Shown: positions 31,260-45,405, numbered from the stretch's first letter. The stretch is DNA of 64,000 nt from Tenebrio molitor (GCF_963966145.1 NC_091046.1:434001-498000), one strand, 5' to 3'. Numbers and translations: made by a program. Notes: generated by a model not told the origin, from the letters alone.

Positions 31260-34200
31260 TTTACGGACGTGCAACATGGGCTTTTGTACCTGTTAATGTT
31301 GATTACTGTTTCCTCATAAGAAAAAGTTTTTATTTTCGTTTTTCAATGAATGAAATAATCCAAAGTTCAGTTTAGATCCGATTTAAAAATAGAAAATTTA
31401 ACAGTCATGCTAAAAACCGACAGTTTTTCTTGGCCAAAGACTCGCAACATAAAGAAAATGTTTTTTGTAAACGCCATGAATTTTATTACGAAATGCTAAA
31501 AATAATTACGCAAATAAACTGTGCAAAAAGAACCGAATCCCGACAAGAAACATATTCGTCTTACGATATCATCACGTCGACACGAATCCTTATGACCTGC
31601 AGTTACCACGACGCATTCTTGCGCCGACGAAAGCGCGAGTGAACGTCCGAAAATGATCCACGATTTCAATTATTCCATCTCAACGGATTATTATTATGTG
31701 AAACCCCTCATCATTTCATCAAGACGTAAACGCGGCGGTGCTTTTTTTCCTCTAAAATGTTTGTTCACCGAAATTCACCGGTTCTGACCTTTCACCCTCG
31801 TCTTGGATAATTTCGACAGCCACAGGAGCGTTTAATTAAGATGCGGATGTTGCGGAAGCAACGAAATATTGTCACGGTCGATGTGACGTTTCCGGTGCCA
31901 TTACCGACATTCATTTGTGAAATCTTCTACAGCGTGTTCGTTAAACTTTTATCAACGGGTTCACATCTGCATGAATCATGTAATGAACGATACTAATGCG
32001 TCCATTCCGACTTAAAATTTCACACGATCAATATTTAAAACCGTCTGGACATAGGGGAGGTCCACCAAGAAACACCACACGCTGCCACCGTCGATCGATG
32101 GGGTGTTAACATTTGTTTCGTTGGTGCATAGCAACGTCATTAACTGACCTCCTCCTACCCGAGCTTCTTCGCAGTAGAATTTCAAAGACCGGACTTGAGT
32201 GCAATATTATTACGAAACTGAACGTCATATTTCGATGTTCTTTAAATAAAATCTCAAAATGAAAACAGCAACGTTTAAATGAAAAAAAAAGTAGTTTTGG
32301 GACCACTTTTTTCGATAGACGGAAGTCCCCGCAATACATTGTCTTAAAACCTGAGCCTATTTCTTGCCATCAAGGTGTACAAGACTAAGAAAAAACCTCA
32401 CAACTCGCACAAAAGCGAGATGTTATCGTAGCAGAACTAATTTCTATGTTGGTGAGCGTGCTGTTAATTATCGCACCCGATGTGATTTGGGGAGGTCATT
32501 CGGTAATAATGGTATAAGATCGACCACCGTGACCGTATTGTGTGTGCTCACATCGAACTGGTCTTTCGCAACAAAAACACGACAAAACTGAAAAATAATC
32601 AGCGAAATCAAAGCAATAAATAACGAGCGACGAAACTCTGGTTATGTTTTTCTCTGATAATTAACGATAAAACCGAACGAATTGATTGATTTCGTAGTAA
32701 TTCACTTTAATTGGGACTCCCTTCTGTGTTGTTTTTACTAAAAATGTGGAAACTTTTTCTTGTTTCCACGAACTTAATTGGGTCGTAAAATAAAAAAAAG
32801 GGTTGGTTTTCCCCTCGGTCACTCCATCAGCATTGTTTTAGGCGAAATTAACGGTTCTAATTTCTTTGAGCTGTGGCGACAGTACAAATTACTCACTTTA
32901 AAACTACTCCAATTAAAGTGTCACCTTTTAATAAATTGACCGAGTGCGTACGAAAACTTCTCCTTATCGGGTTGCCCCGAGTCGCAATGCGGGGTTTGAG
33001 CATTTGTTTAAATTTCTCAAGTCGCCAGGACGATACATCATTCGTATAGTTGAGGTTAGGGTTCGTGTTCCGGAGACCCGGAGAAAGTTCAAGGTTCCGG
33101 GTGTATAAAACTGGACTGAAATTAAACGCAACCATTGAGTGCGTCAAGGGAGAGGCCTCCGCTCACGGCACGGAAACGGAAGTGGATATTGTAGCGGCGT
33201 TCTGAATCAGCTTAAATGTTTATTAATCCGACAATAAAAACTATTTTAGATCGATCAAATGCGACGATAATTAAAAAAAAAACTAATGAAAATTATACGA
33301 CAGCAGGAACAGATACAACATCAATACAGTTCTAAATTTGGAAGCGTTAAAAAAAAAGTTCGCATCTTGGAGCTTCTCCAGAGACATCTTCGAATATTTC
33401 CCCCATAGAAGTAGCAAAATGAACCAGATAAATCGATGAATTGTCGAGTCGTAAAAGTTTAATTGGACTGGGCACGTTTTATATTACACGTTGCTTTGAT
33501 TTCTCCGAAATGAAGAGCTATCTGCAACTTTCGTTCCTTCATTTTCTTCGCCTATAAAGAAATATTGATACTTCCCACATCGGGACCAATACATATTGCT
33601 AAAAATATACTTCATTGAAATTTTGTAGACATTTATATTTTCTTACAGGTACTCGTATGTATGTATTTTGTTTGGTACGGAAAAATCGATTATCCCATTT
33701 GAAAAATGATTTACTTCAAAACTGAAAGCTCCCGGCAGTGGTTTTAAAGCTGAATTTAAACAAACTTGAACACAAGCAAGAGGCTATTACAAAACATGCT
33801 TCTGAATCTTCAACAGTAAAATTTGTCAAGTGATCAAAATTGTGCAGTCCAATATCAGTAGACCATTCGAGTCGATACAACGTCGAAAAAAATCCTTCAC
33901 GCTTATCTTCCACCATTGTCATGGATTATTTTATCACGATCACGTCACGTCGTAAATGCGGTACGAAAATTATACAAAATTACATAGTATCCGCAAACGG
34001 CGAAGCACGGATTCGTCCCTCGGCTTTTCGTCGACGTTTGTTCTAAAATTAAATCGAAGACGACATTAGACCCTCTCTTTCGAAACATAAAATAATACGC
34101 GAATATGTCTGTCACGGGTCGTTACCAACACTACAGTGTTATACAGCGTCGTTTGTTCCATTTCACACAAAGATTGTTGAAACGTGTAAATGTCCCAGAT

Positions 34201-34740
34201 GGCTCTGTCGGAGGAGCTTTCGGGGTTAACTGTCAGATCAAAAATTAGCCGTGATCTGCTTTCATCTTAGACCTATAGACTGAAATTGGGTAATATCACC
34301 TGCAATCTGTTACAATACCGGTTACATCCTTATTGCTCGATACACCTCAACAGCTGTTGACCGTGATGACGCAAGTCTATACGTGCGTCATGTGTTTGCT
34401 TTCTTTCTTTGCCGATTCCATTAATGTTGTTTGGACTGTAGTTTTTCAAAAGGCGCAAAGAAGCGGCTGAAATTTCGCAATCGAAACGCCTTTCACAGCT
34501 AGTCGCTCTTTGACGAGGTGATTCCTCAAGAAGGGCGAGCTCTCTTTGAGAAATTCATTTCTACCACGAATTCCGACAAAAGGAACCAATATTTTTTGAA
34601 AGAACCAGTTCACAAAACAAAACACACGTCACCCAGCGCAAATCGCTTAAGCCTGTAAATCTCGTCCTGCCGAGATATTTCGTCGAATTCAAAGAGTATT
34701 CCCAAGAAAACTGATGAGGTTTCAAAACAAACACAAAAAA
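31260..34740. other. Non-coding stretch between tricornered and the 35-kb MITE cluster
   Basis: No gene, RNA gene or clear repeat was recognised. A minus-strand donor-like AAA|GTGAGTAA occurs near 32892. Small ORFs are unsupported. Confidence 0.4.
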
Positions 34741-34744
34741 AGTC

Positions 34745-34931
34745 TTAAGGCTGTATGACACGATGCTAAATTTTGTAGAAAATTTGTTAGAAAATGAGAG
34801 AGGACCAATGAACGATCAGGATCTGACAAAGACAGACTATGATCCTGATCGTTCATTGGTCCTGATCGAGGGTCTCTCTCATTTTCAAACAAATTTTCTA
34901 CAAAATTTAGCATCGTGTCATACAGCCTTTA
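34745..34931. mobile_element. Near-perfect palindromic MITE, TTA target duplication
   Basis: aggctgtatgacacgatgct starts at 34748 and its mirror ends at 34928. TTA flanks both sides. The palindrome runs almost to the middle: aggaccaatgaacgatcagg pairs with cctgatcgttcattggtcct. The 181-bp body is mostly stem. Confidence 0.9.
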
Positions 34932-35011
34932 AATGCACCTGACAGATTCCCCCCACGTGCGAGTTAGATCACTTGTTACTATACAAAAATGAATTTCAAT
35001 ATTATTATGTA

Positions 35012-35226
35012 TACAGGCTGTTTTTTTAAAGGCTAGTAGGTACAAAATTTAACCACGAACTACTGGCTTCATGTAGAACTTGGAAAAATTATTTAAAAAA
35101 TTCTATGTCAAAAAATGAATTGACACTTATTTTTTGAGCTACTTTTTTTTTAATTGCTTTTATTCTTTTACGTTGTCCCACAACCTTGTAGGTAAAATTT
35201 CGACGCATTTTAAAAATACAGCCTGT
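35012..35226. mobile_element. MITE P, copy 1
   Basis: Ends tacaggctgtttttttaaa and ttttaaaaatacagcctgt are inverted. The body is shared with 12394-12575, and in opposite orientation with 35677-35888. Confidence 0.8.
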
Positions 35227-35232
35227 TTATCA

Positions 35233-35326
35233 TACATATTTTATAAAACGTACACCAATGCGGTTTCCTTGTTTTAAAGCATATTTCCTAGAGGCTACTT
35301 CGCATTGGCGCACATTTTATAACATA
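35233..35326. mobile_element. 94-bp hairpin MITE
   Basis: Arms tttataaaacgtacaccaat and attggcgcacattttataa form a hairpin with TA at each end. The right TA (35325-35326) is shared with MITE Q. Confidence 0.65.
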
Positions 35327-35666
35327 CAGGTGTCCCAAAAATGGCGTACTAACGGTGCACTATGGTGTTAGAAGAGATTATCGTAAACGTCAGAAAAATG
35401 TTAAAAAAATTCTGTTGGACATATTTGCTGATTTGGCGGTCTTTGAAAATGGTACTTAACAGGGTAATTATTTCGAAATAAATGTATTACATTGTCATGA
35501 CAGCTACCTCTAATCGTACATACATATTATCACCAAGTACAAGGTCACTCACTACCAATATCTAATCCTGCATAATAGAGAATTTAGAAGCTTTGGAAAT
35601 CGAAAAAATTATTTTAAATCCACTATGGGGTAATAGGTTGTTAGTCCGCCAATTTTGGGACACCTA
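35325..35666. mobile_element. MITE Q, copy 2
   Basis: Ends acaggtgtcccaaaaatggc and ccaattttgggacaccta are inverted. The body matches 12584-13026, for example atttgctgatttggcggtct and catcctaatcctgc-like segments near taatagagaatttagaagct. Shorter than copy 1. Confidence 0.85.
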
Positions 35667-35676
35667 GGGTATAATA

Positions 35677-35888
35677 TACAGGCTGTATTTTTTAAATGTG
35701 TCGAAACTTTACCTACGAGGTTGTGGAACAACGTAGAAGACTAAAAGCAATTTAAAAAATTGTAGCTCAAAAAATAATGTCATTTTATTTTTTCACATAG
35801 AATTTTTTAAACAGTTTTTCCGAGTTCTACATGAAACCAGTAGCTCGTGGTTAAAATTTGTACTACCATTTAAAAAAAAACCCTGTAT
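35677..35888. mobile_element. MITE P, copy 2 (inverted relative to copy 1)
   Basis: Starts tacaggctgtattttttaaa and ends ccatttaaaaaaaaaccctg plus ta. It contains ctacgaggttgtggaacaac and ccagtagctcgtggttaaaa. Confidence 0.8.
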
Positions 35889-35889
35889 A

Positions 35890-38096
35890 TTTAAGTCTTT
35901 AAAAATTAAATTAACCAGTTCAAGAACGGGTCGGTCCGCTCAGGCAAGGGCAAGGAGTTATGTGTGTATCTGATACACCATGAGAACGCTATTTCCGGAT
36001 ACATTCATCACGTTGTATTAACAGAATCGTTTTTTTATTCACCCCTCGTTCAATTTCGTCACGATGAAATCAATTATTGGAATTTTTTACGTTTTCGAGC
36101 CGAGAAACGCTCGAATCCGATCAGGGGAAAAAATTCAGCAACAAGTGTGGGAAGTGTGGCATTCATCTAAGTCTTGACAAAAACATCTTTTGTATCTGGA
36201 CTATGGCCAAGGGTGGGGGGCATGTTTAAACGAATTTATGTCATTTAAAGACCATACGCTCGACACATTTCCACGCATCCAAGTTAACAAAGAAAGATAT
36301 TCCGCATGCTGTTGAGAACAGAATTTGACAGTTTTCGGCCAACAACGACGATGCGTCGGTAAACTACAACATTCTTATATCGTTTTATCGAAAAGTCATG
36401 CACTGAATCTGGTCATTAAAACAACATCGTGAACGTATTAAGATTAGATTCAAAATGTAAAAAGTGCAATAACCTCCGGAAGTAGCCTGTATTCCGTTTT
36501 TCTTCAGTTTTTCGTTCCAACTAAACCAACACATATTAAGACGCACCCAAAAAAATTACCCAATTTCATTCCGAACGTCAAATTAAATTAAATTTCAATC
36601 AACAACTTTCACACTTTCTTTCTAATAGTCGGTCAACATTACCCTCTTCTGATTCCGGTGTTTATGAAAAAAAATCCTTGAAGATCTAATTGTTTATTGT
36701 TTGAAAGTTCAAACAAAGTTCATTACATTTATTGAACTTTTACATTTGTAACGGCAGCCTTGCACGACTTTAACGAGCATGAAATTGCCGTCACGAGTTT
36801 AACGTTTTATTTTCTAGCAAGACAACGGACATGATAATACAACACTAATAGTGAAAGGATGTAGGGAGAAAGTGTCTCGTTTTTTAATTAGTGCGTTCGT
36901 TCTTACATTACAACTTTTGGTCCGAGACGTTTTGAAAATAAATCTAATGCATACAACTTCTTCGCTTACCGCAACAAAATGGTGGATGCACCGAGTTATT
37001 ATTTTGTTCATTCGACTAATTTTGACAGATATCGGCTACATTATTAAATAATTGGGAGATTACAGTTGTGAACAAAGCGGCATTCTGTTATTTGATCATT
37101 TTGGAACGGATGTGATCACTGCCGACTAAATTATTGAGTCCCATGAGGTGTTGGAAATAAACAATCTTCGACGGAGGTAGAAATTGTCGCCGTGCAATTT
37201 CCAGAGAAAATGTAATAAAACCCGCGCAGAAGTAATAACAATGATCAACGGTTAAACATTGTTTTGTTGCTTCATTCGGAATGTTAAGTAAAATTCTATT
37301 TTTCCCCCATGTTTATGTTTACGTTTTTAACGAGTCACGAGCTGTCAAAATATTTGAATTGACGTTTTTTACATACATATTTTCTTTTATTATTTACGAT
37401 AAATGGCACAGTTCCAGGAATATTTAAATATTTTTATATAAAATCGGTTTTTTTATTTGAATTTACATTCTTCTTTAAAGTAAGTATTCTAGCTTACTGC
37501 TGGTCTTCTAATACTCCGGCTACCATGACCATCATTCTTCAATATGACTGCTCCTTGTTTATTCATTTTCAAACGGCATAATGAAACTAAACATGTCACA
37601 TGCTGTCCTACTTTTCCAAAAAATATTAAATTTAAATTAAATTTATATCAATGTGCAGGAAGTGTAGGGAGTATCTCTTTTTATGAGCATAATTATTATA
37701 CGAATTATGAAAAAATACCGAAATTAGGGTGTGTACAAATTATTTAATCTCAAGATAGACAGAAATGTGACCAACATACCTACTACTCCTGTTAATTTTA
37801 TCGATCATATTCCTGGAAATAGCTGTTTGATTTACATTATATTTGATAAACATCCTGCACACGTAACCTTTAAGCTTCGATTCGATCGTTATTTTTTGAT
37901 AAAAATACCTTGTCTTTATTAAATGTATACTCGTTTCACAAAAATAGTCAGATGACTGACTAACTTTCAACCTGCTCTTTACGAACAAAGTGGAGCTTCT
38001 TTGTATGTTTCGTATAGGACAAAAAAAATTCAAAAACTATCGCGATCGATCAGAACAATTTAAATTTTATTCCAAGTGAACATGCTTCAATTGCGA
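35890..38096. other. Non-coding stretch
   Basis: No supported gene or repeat was seen in this stretch. Confidence 0.4.
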
Positions 38097-38396
38097 ATAA
38101 TAGTAGTTTATTTAACGAGTTCGTGTGTAAATTGGGCTTTTTTTGGCATGAGTGGGCCAGTTTAAAACGCGAGTAAAAACGAGCGTTTAAAAGGTCCACG
38201 AGTGCCAAAAAAAAGCCCAATTTACACAAGAACGAGTTGAATACAACTTTTTTTTGTTCGACGAGCCCCTTGAAGGCTCCAAATCGCTTAAAATCTTTAA
38301 AATTAGCTTGACGTTTCGTTTTGACAAGTGTCAAATTTATCAAAATCCGTTCACACAGGAGAAAATTCTCAAATTCTGACAGTCTCGAACAAAAAA
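38097..38396 (-). repeat. F1 repeat, copy B
   Basis: Reverse-oriented copy of the family at 9689-9956. Hairpin arms: cgtgtgtaaattgggctttt and aaaagcccaatttacacaag. Inner arms are gtgggccagtttaaaacgcg and cgtttaaaaggtccac. Single-strand tail contains ccgttcacacaggagaaaat. Confidence 0.8.
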
Positions 38397-38399
38397 AAA

Positions 38400-41300
38400 T
38401 TATTATCTGAATCGCCAAACAATTCCTTTCAAATTTTTTTACACTTACGCAACTGACAACGCCAACGCACAAGTCGTTATTGTAATTTGGAAAATCCACG
38501 AAAATAACCAGAAGAGTCCAAGAAATCTAAAAATACACGACGCTCAGAACATCCGGTAAGCAATGCTACCAAAAAAGAAAGTATACTCGGAAACTGTGAA
38601 AATTCAATAAGAGAATTACAAAGGTATGACTGAATTATAGCCGAGCTGTTGAAGGCGCCAACATTTATCGTTCACATTACGTCACTTTCTCTAGATTCAC
38701 TGCTGATGCATAGCATTACTTCTATATTTATCCGAACTTTTCAAAACTAAAAGATCAAATATACTTTAAAATTGTTCGTTCCTAGCCGTGCCAAAATCGT
38801 TTAAATGTGTTCTATTTTAGAAAAGTTGTCATGTGTTGTACTGCTTTATTTAGAATATCAATCGCACAACTGTCAAATTTGTCCGAAAACTTAAAACTCG
38901 GGGAACCACCGATCCTTTCCTCCTCGACAACTCTATCTCCAAACGCTGCTAACACAACAGCTGTTCGACTTACGTTTTCAAAATGAACGACAACATGCAC
39001 TCACATGTTCTCACCAACTGATTTTCAGACTGCGAACAGCTGATTTCTGACGTTGACGACGATTTTCGTTATTTCGTCGTCGTGAACGATCGCGGACCGA
39101 CTGGGAAATGTTCCGGCGGCGCTGGTGGTAGCGGTGACGATGGTGGTGGTAATGGTGGCGGCGGCGACGGCGACGACGTTGGTGGTGGTGGTTTGGCACA
39201 CGGCGTGTGTTTCGTGAATGGCGCAGGATGCGCGACGTTGCCACATAAATCAATGTTGTGTGTAATGCCGTGGGCCTGTTGACCCGGAATGTGGGTCAAG
39301 ATTAAATCCCGGTGGTGCGATTCGAAGACGCAACGACGACTGTCTTCGCTCCAGTCAAAGTAGAAAGATGCAAAGATTGAGAAAGAATCAAGAAGTCGAC
39401 AACGCTTTCAAAGAAAATTCAAGAAAACGGTAAATAATAATAATTAACCAAGTCGATGACTCCGAAGAATCCACGTTAAATCCGAGGAAATACTTGACAA
39501 GTAAACATATTAAGTCATTGAAAGACAAAAGAAGTTGTAGGAAAAATTAATTTTACAAAAAATGTGCGAGACAAAGGAGTGTAACAAATTAATTTAAGAA
39601 CAATGTACTATAAAATGCTTTTAATCCTAAAATCAACATTAAATCGTGTCATTCTAAAACGAGTTGCGTTTTTATGATCACTTCTGTGTGCACAGAGTGC
39701 TGCAAAAATCCATGTCAGATGAAACTGGTGGGCTGCTTGCACGGCCAAATCATATGATTAATCGACGATCTAATGTCAATATTTCAGTTTCAGCCCCAGT
39801 CAAACGGTCGCCTTTAAAATGTTTGCGTAACGTTGGCCGAACCCCGTTTATAAAAACTTTTTTGCTCGGTGTTGCTAAAAGTTCAACCGGAATTTCTTAA
39901 ACCTTGTCCCGATATGGGGACCAAATTATTAAACAATCAACATTCGTTCTCCGAGCAAAAGGAAGTCAACGTCCGAATGAAATCCAGACGAACTCCCAGC
40001 AATGATCCCGATCATTATCGACAACATCGAATGCGTCATCTGCAACATCAAACGCAACAATATGGTAGGTTTTCGTTGTTCGTAGGTGCGGTTCCGCCAA
40101 ATTGAATCGTTTGTATTCCTCCGCCGAACCGCACCAGAAACGGAACAATTTACTATACCGTAATGAGACCTGAATTTCACGGTAATTAATCGGGGTTAAG
40201 TGAGTGATGGTTAGGTGCGACGATATTGTCTTGTCAAAACAAGAGAATACATCAATTACCGATCGCATGTCCGCACAATACTCCACCTACGAGCATTTTC
40301 CCGGTGGAAAGCGGTCACCGATAACGATTTCTTTCAGAGCATGACCGTCACCGTTGCGAAATCGATGCACTTAAATTAATCAAACCGAAAAAACCTCATT
40401 ACTTATACATTCGTTGATCTGGTCAAGGTTACTCCCGATTAACAAAATCGTTGCTCTTCGAACGGCAAAAACTGGAAAACATAGAGGGGGCGCGGTCGAT
40501 TCGAATGGCGAAATCCAGGACGGACAATGAATTCTTTCGATATTACATTTAAGTAACTTCCTATGTTTCGGTTTTTGTAAGCAGATAATTCAAGTTCAAA
40601 ACAAAAGTGGAAACAATTGACTTAAGTATGTTTTTACAGTTGTGCTTATCAAAGTCAATGCTTTCAATCGAGTCAACACAGATTTTGTGTCATTAGGGAG
40701 AGTTTTCCTCTTTGTCCAGGCAGTCTTTGTTTTACAACGAGCTCTATTTAATATCGACACTTTCTAAAATGAATTTACGAGCAAACACAAATCTGAATGC
40801 ACATGACTGATACAGTAAATAATAATCAAAATAATTTTCATTGACTTAAATTTCATGTTTTTAAGATCGTAAATTTGTTAAACTACGACAGGAAGTATTA
40901 TCGCAGTATTAAAAGAGTGATATTAAAGATAGCAAGTTTTATATTTTTCAATTGATATCGTCACTTGACCTACGTAAAAATCAATTATTTTTACTATTTT
41001 CAGGCTTCAATTCCGATGAAAAACAATGAATTTCGATTCGAAACTTTCAACAATTATTAGGTACAGCGTGACCACACCACACATTGATTTTTTAACGCAA
41101 CAATCTTATTTACTTTTTAGAAAAACGTGAGTTCGGACGCAATCGTTGCAAAACGTTTACACTGTGATTCACATCCTTGAAATGAGAAGTTAAAAAGAAA
41201 AATTCGAATTTAAGCCTACACACAAAAAAGTTCGACTGGAAAAGGTTCTCTAACCGCAACCAATAATAATTGATACTCTTCGGAAAAATCTGCATCAGAA

Positions 41301-43100
41301 ATGATCTCCCACGCTACACCAGTCAAGGCCGTTATTACTACGATGCAAAAAAAATGAAGAGAAAGGACGATTAAAAATTACAATTGAGTGGTTGAACGGT
41401 CTGCTGACTCACAGCACTAGCTGCGACGGTACAGAAATTCGGACAGTACTTCGGGGTCATCGAGTACCGTTCAATTTCGCGTCCATCCTAATTTCACCTA
41501 CACCTCAAAAGAAAAATCTGAAACTCCGTCCTCAAAAACCGTCCTCGGCGTAACAATCAATAACGAACCGTACTATCGTTACGTAACCGCACCCGCAAAC
41601 TGTAAAAAAAGAAAAATCTCAATACGAGACCAGCACCGGTTGTTTAATCGAAAAGGAAAAGAAAACGGACTGATCACCTCGGTCTTTCTGGGACACATTC
41701 TGGAGAAGGACTCTGCACGGGTACCACATTTCCGGCAAGGTTACACATAAACACATCACACGAACACACCGAGTCCTCGGGTTTCTGTCCTTTCTTTCTT
41801 TTTTTTTCGTATCAGATTCGAAAGGGGAAAATCACGAACACAACACGCCGAACTGTAAGTTCGAACGGAAATCGATTGATAACCCGTTGTCGACTAAGTC
41901 ATGTCCGTGCGACGTCCGTTTGTCAACTGAAATCAGTTATCGAGGATGTAATAATAGATTCCCTATTAAAAATAACTCGCTAAACTTCGTCACCTGTCAA
42001 TAGCGCTATCGCAGATAAGCGATAATGTTGCAGGACCGTAATGGAACGAAACTGCAACATTTACATGCCGAGATTAACATTTATTCTTTCGTATTATAAT
42101 TTTTTTTTTCGAATCATTTTGTCGCAATTCGTTATTAAACTTTATAATGGATTCTTGATCAAAATTGTTTCACAATTTGAACAAATCAAAGCAAATTAAT
42201 TCTACACTCTCGTATTTCAAAAAAAAAGCAAAGTAATACTGTTCGTCATGTGTTGTCGTGCGTAACAAGCTAAAATTGCTTCACGAAAAGTGAGAGGGCG
42301 GAATCATTATTCCGAAGGCGCTGAATAAATTAATGGGAGAATGTATATAAATTAATTTAAAAACGGGTTCTACAACGCTCAAATTATTTTTGTGCTAATA
42401 ATAATAGAAACGTTGGGTAAGAAGTTGCCGAGTTCCGATATAAAATAAAATTTCCGAGTAAAAGCAGAAACGCAAACCGTATAATTTTTCCCTCGCTGAT
42501 CAAACTTAATTTGATTTAAACAAATTAAAATGAGGAAAGGGAAAATTAAATTGTTAAAAAATATTAATAACAATTTTATTGCTCCGTAATAAATAAGTAC
42601 GCAAGAAATGTGGCATTTTTGTCAGTTTGCCATTGACAACTGGAGCTGTGTTGCCTGGTAAAAATTTTGACGTTCTCATCAAATTTCTGGGCAAGCTTTC
42701 TCTGAAAACAAAAAATCCTCGGTTAAAAAAAGCTAGCGTGTAATTGCAGCCAAGAAATAATAAACCAAAGTGGATACTGGAAAATTTCGCATATATTAAG
42801 ACTAGATTTCGCCTACACCTTGTTAGTCAATTGATTCTAATTGTTTCAAATTTGACAGCTTCCCCACTAGAATGTAAAAAAATTGGCTGTTTTTTGCACC
42901 TCTTCCATCAAGGTCAGCTTCAATCTTACACAATCACCTCATACAAATACAACAAAATATAACTGACTACGTAATTTTAAAGATTTTTTTTAACCTTTAC
43001 CATCTTCTACATGAACACAAAACCAGTCGCAGCAATTACAGATAAATTTAAATTTGTCTTTGACAAGAAGTGTATTCCAATAGTTTATTCGTGGTAACTC
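38400..43100. other. Non-coding stretch, GC-richer patch near 39 kb
   Basis: No supported protein gene. 39000-39350 is CG-rich, with a minus-strand donor-like TTG|GTGAGAAC near 39008, and could be a promoter or first exon of a minus-strand transcript. It also contains the GGT-rich tract at 39112-39196. Confidence 0.35.
39112..39196. repeat. Imperfect GGT/GGC/GAC triplet tract
   Basis: About 85 bp of degenerate triplets, such as ggtggtggtaatggtggcgg and ggcgacgacgttggtggtgg. It makes Gly-rich and His/Pro-rich spurious ORFs on both strands. Confidence 0.8.
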
Positions 43101-43105
43101 CGAAA

Positions 43106-43356
43106 AATTTTTGGTCATTGTTGACTCCCTACTTGTGGAATTTTCCCGTTTCCCACCACTCAAACGTTGTGCAAATGAATTTTCCTTGCCCTTTAGTTAT
43201 ACTAGACATTGATGCGACCTTGAAACACAACAAAAGAGAGAAAAAAGGCAATATTTGAGTGGTGGGAAACGATCTAGGAGGCTGGTGTCTGGTGTCTGGC
43301 CAGAAAAAATGCGAAAATTCCACAAGTTGGTAAAGTCAACAATTACCAAATTTTTT
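43106..43356. mobile_element. Foldback MITE
   Basis: About 40-bp inverted ends: ttggtcattgttgactccct then acttgtggaattttc on the left; gaaaattccacaagttggta then aagtcaacaattaccaaa on the right. An inner pair is tttcccaccactcaaa and tttgagtggtgggaaa. Confidence 0.85.
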
Positions 43357-45105
43357 CTCGCTTGTAAATCTTCAATAATTATTTAGTAATGAAAATATAT
43401 TTTTTTTCGACGCTTTTCCTCGAGTTCTTCATTCCCAACGTTCATTCTCGACATCGACATCATCAGAAATTACAAGCACGACAGCAGACCATCACGTATA
43501 CCAAGTAGAGGGATTTTGCAAGATGGGAATACAGAATGAAAAAAGTCGAGTTTCGGTTCAAACTGCAGCTATTAAGGTACCGATCAGCAATGCACAAGTT
43601 TATTTTGTTTATGTCAAAACTAATTGGTACCGTGACACGAAATGACCGATTTATCGACGAAACATCCAAGTCTAGCCACTTTTCGGCCAAAGCACCGAAC
43701 CCGATCCTTGTCAGAATCGGAATCTCCTAATCAAACATCTGTCCAACTCCTTTGTGCCAAATCGAATTTACGCGTACCGTTAATTTAAGATTTCATTAAC
43801 AATTACATAAGCGAGTTAACGGCTCGTTAATTAACCCCGTTGCCTCTAATCTTTTTTTCTCCCCAAAGTGTTCCTACCATCTGCGCTCGAATTTCGGGGC
43901 ATCTGGTGTTAAATTTGTGAATCGAAACCGGTCTTCGAAAACTAGGAAGTCGTATTTTCAACACGAATCGAGATCGCGACGGCGTCTCAGGTTAGAGACT
44001 GATAAGTAATCGGAGATGGTGTCCGTACGTAACGGTAAAATATCGCTCTTTTCCTTCGATTTCGTTCCAAATACGCGTTCTGCGATGCAGTCATTATCGA
44101 CGGTGATGCGGTTTGTTCCTAGCGGTCCACGAACAATTTCCGCACCATATGTTGTTTGTTCATTAGGAAACCGACGGCGATGGTTGGCTGGTAACGACGA
44201 GTTATTGGTAATCAGCGCTGCTGTTAATGGACGAATTGAATAACGCCTCGATAATGACAAATTTTCTCGAAAAAAACTATCAATCTTGCTCAGTTTTAAT
44301 CAAGCTAAACAATCACTTGTAGCTATCAACTTGTCAATTTTTTCGATCGATGGACTAATTTTTGGCCATTTTGATGGGGAAAACAAGAGTTTCTGTCCAG
44401 TATGACGAATACGGGCATCACAAAAACGAAGTCCTTTAGCCGCCAGCAAACGGGGAAGCACACTACGTTTTCGAACTTTTGTACCGGGTGTAATAACCGA
44501 GATTAGCATTACGCGACCGTTGGATTAATACACCCAATTACCTTGATAGTAATCGTCAACGCTCGGCAAATAAATAATATGATAATGAACTTTGTGGCAA
44601 TTTATTGTCTCGAAGAAAGAACCACACACGGGAGTGTGTCTTGCGACACAAGATTACGTAAATCCCTACTGAAATGCTAACAACAATTTACACGAATCGG
44701 TTTAAGAATAATACACCCGACTAATTAAATTAGATAATGGCTTGGAGTATCAGTTACGCAAAAAATATGATGATCCTTTTGTTCGCTTTCATCATCGCCA
44801 CAATCTTTCCGGGGTTCAAGCGCGATCCGGAAGCGACACTCCACAACCGGAACAAGTTGAGAAACATGCAGAACCGCCAACCTTTTGCTACGTTATACTT
44901 ATTCTGTTTTGGGGACAATGCGGGCGGAAAACGAGGTTAACGACGACACTCGTGGACACGCATTTCTGTCAAAAGTACCTCTCGTCGGACAAGCGATGAA
45001 GATTATCTCAAACTTTGAGCCAACAACGGTGATGCCAAATATGTATAGACATGCAAAAAAATTTTTCGTGTTCGTTTCCTGAGACGTATAACCGGGAAAG
45101 TGGTA

Positions 45106-45405
45106 TACAGGTGTCTCAAAATTCCCGAATAATGACGTAAAACAATTTTTTTGAAGAATAGCTTTACTTTGGAGTAAAAAAATCTAAAATTTTTGTAATT
45201 TTCTTAAAAATGGAACAGTAACGTAGCTAGAATAGTATTTTGTCACTGTGGATATAAAGGCTGCTGTGTATTGAACAAAATTAAAGTGCTTAGATCTTCT
45301 TCAGAAAGAACGAATTTTTTTTTTTAAAAGTATTTTTCGAGCTCCACTGGGTCCTTCCCTACCACGCTCTGAATTCGGAATTCGCAAATTTTGAGACACC
45401 CTGTA
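45106..45405. mobile_element. Mariner-like MITE, itself flanked by an inverted repeat
   Basis: Ends acaggtgtctcaaaattccc and aaattttgagacaccctgta are inverted, with TA on both sides. Immediately outside is another inverted pair, tataaccgggaaagt (about 45088) and actttcccggttata (about 45421), so it probably sits inside an older palindromic element. Confidence 0.8.

Noticed and set aside
39011..39299. His/Arg-rich, Pro-rich and Gly-rich ORFs
   Set aside because: All come from the triplet-repeat tract at 39112-39196 read in different frames.
44016..44260. Overlapping sense and antisense ORFs of 75-100 aa
   Set aside because: Mutual shadows without family features.
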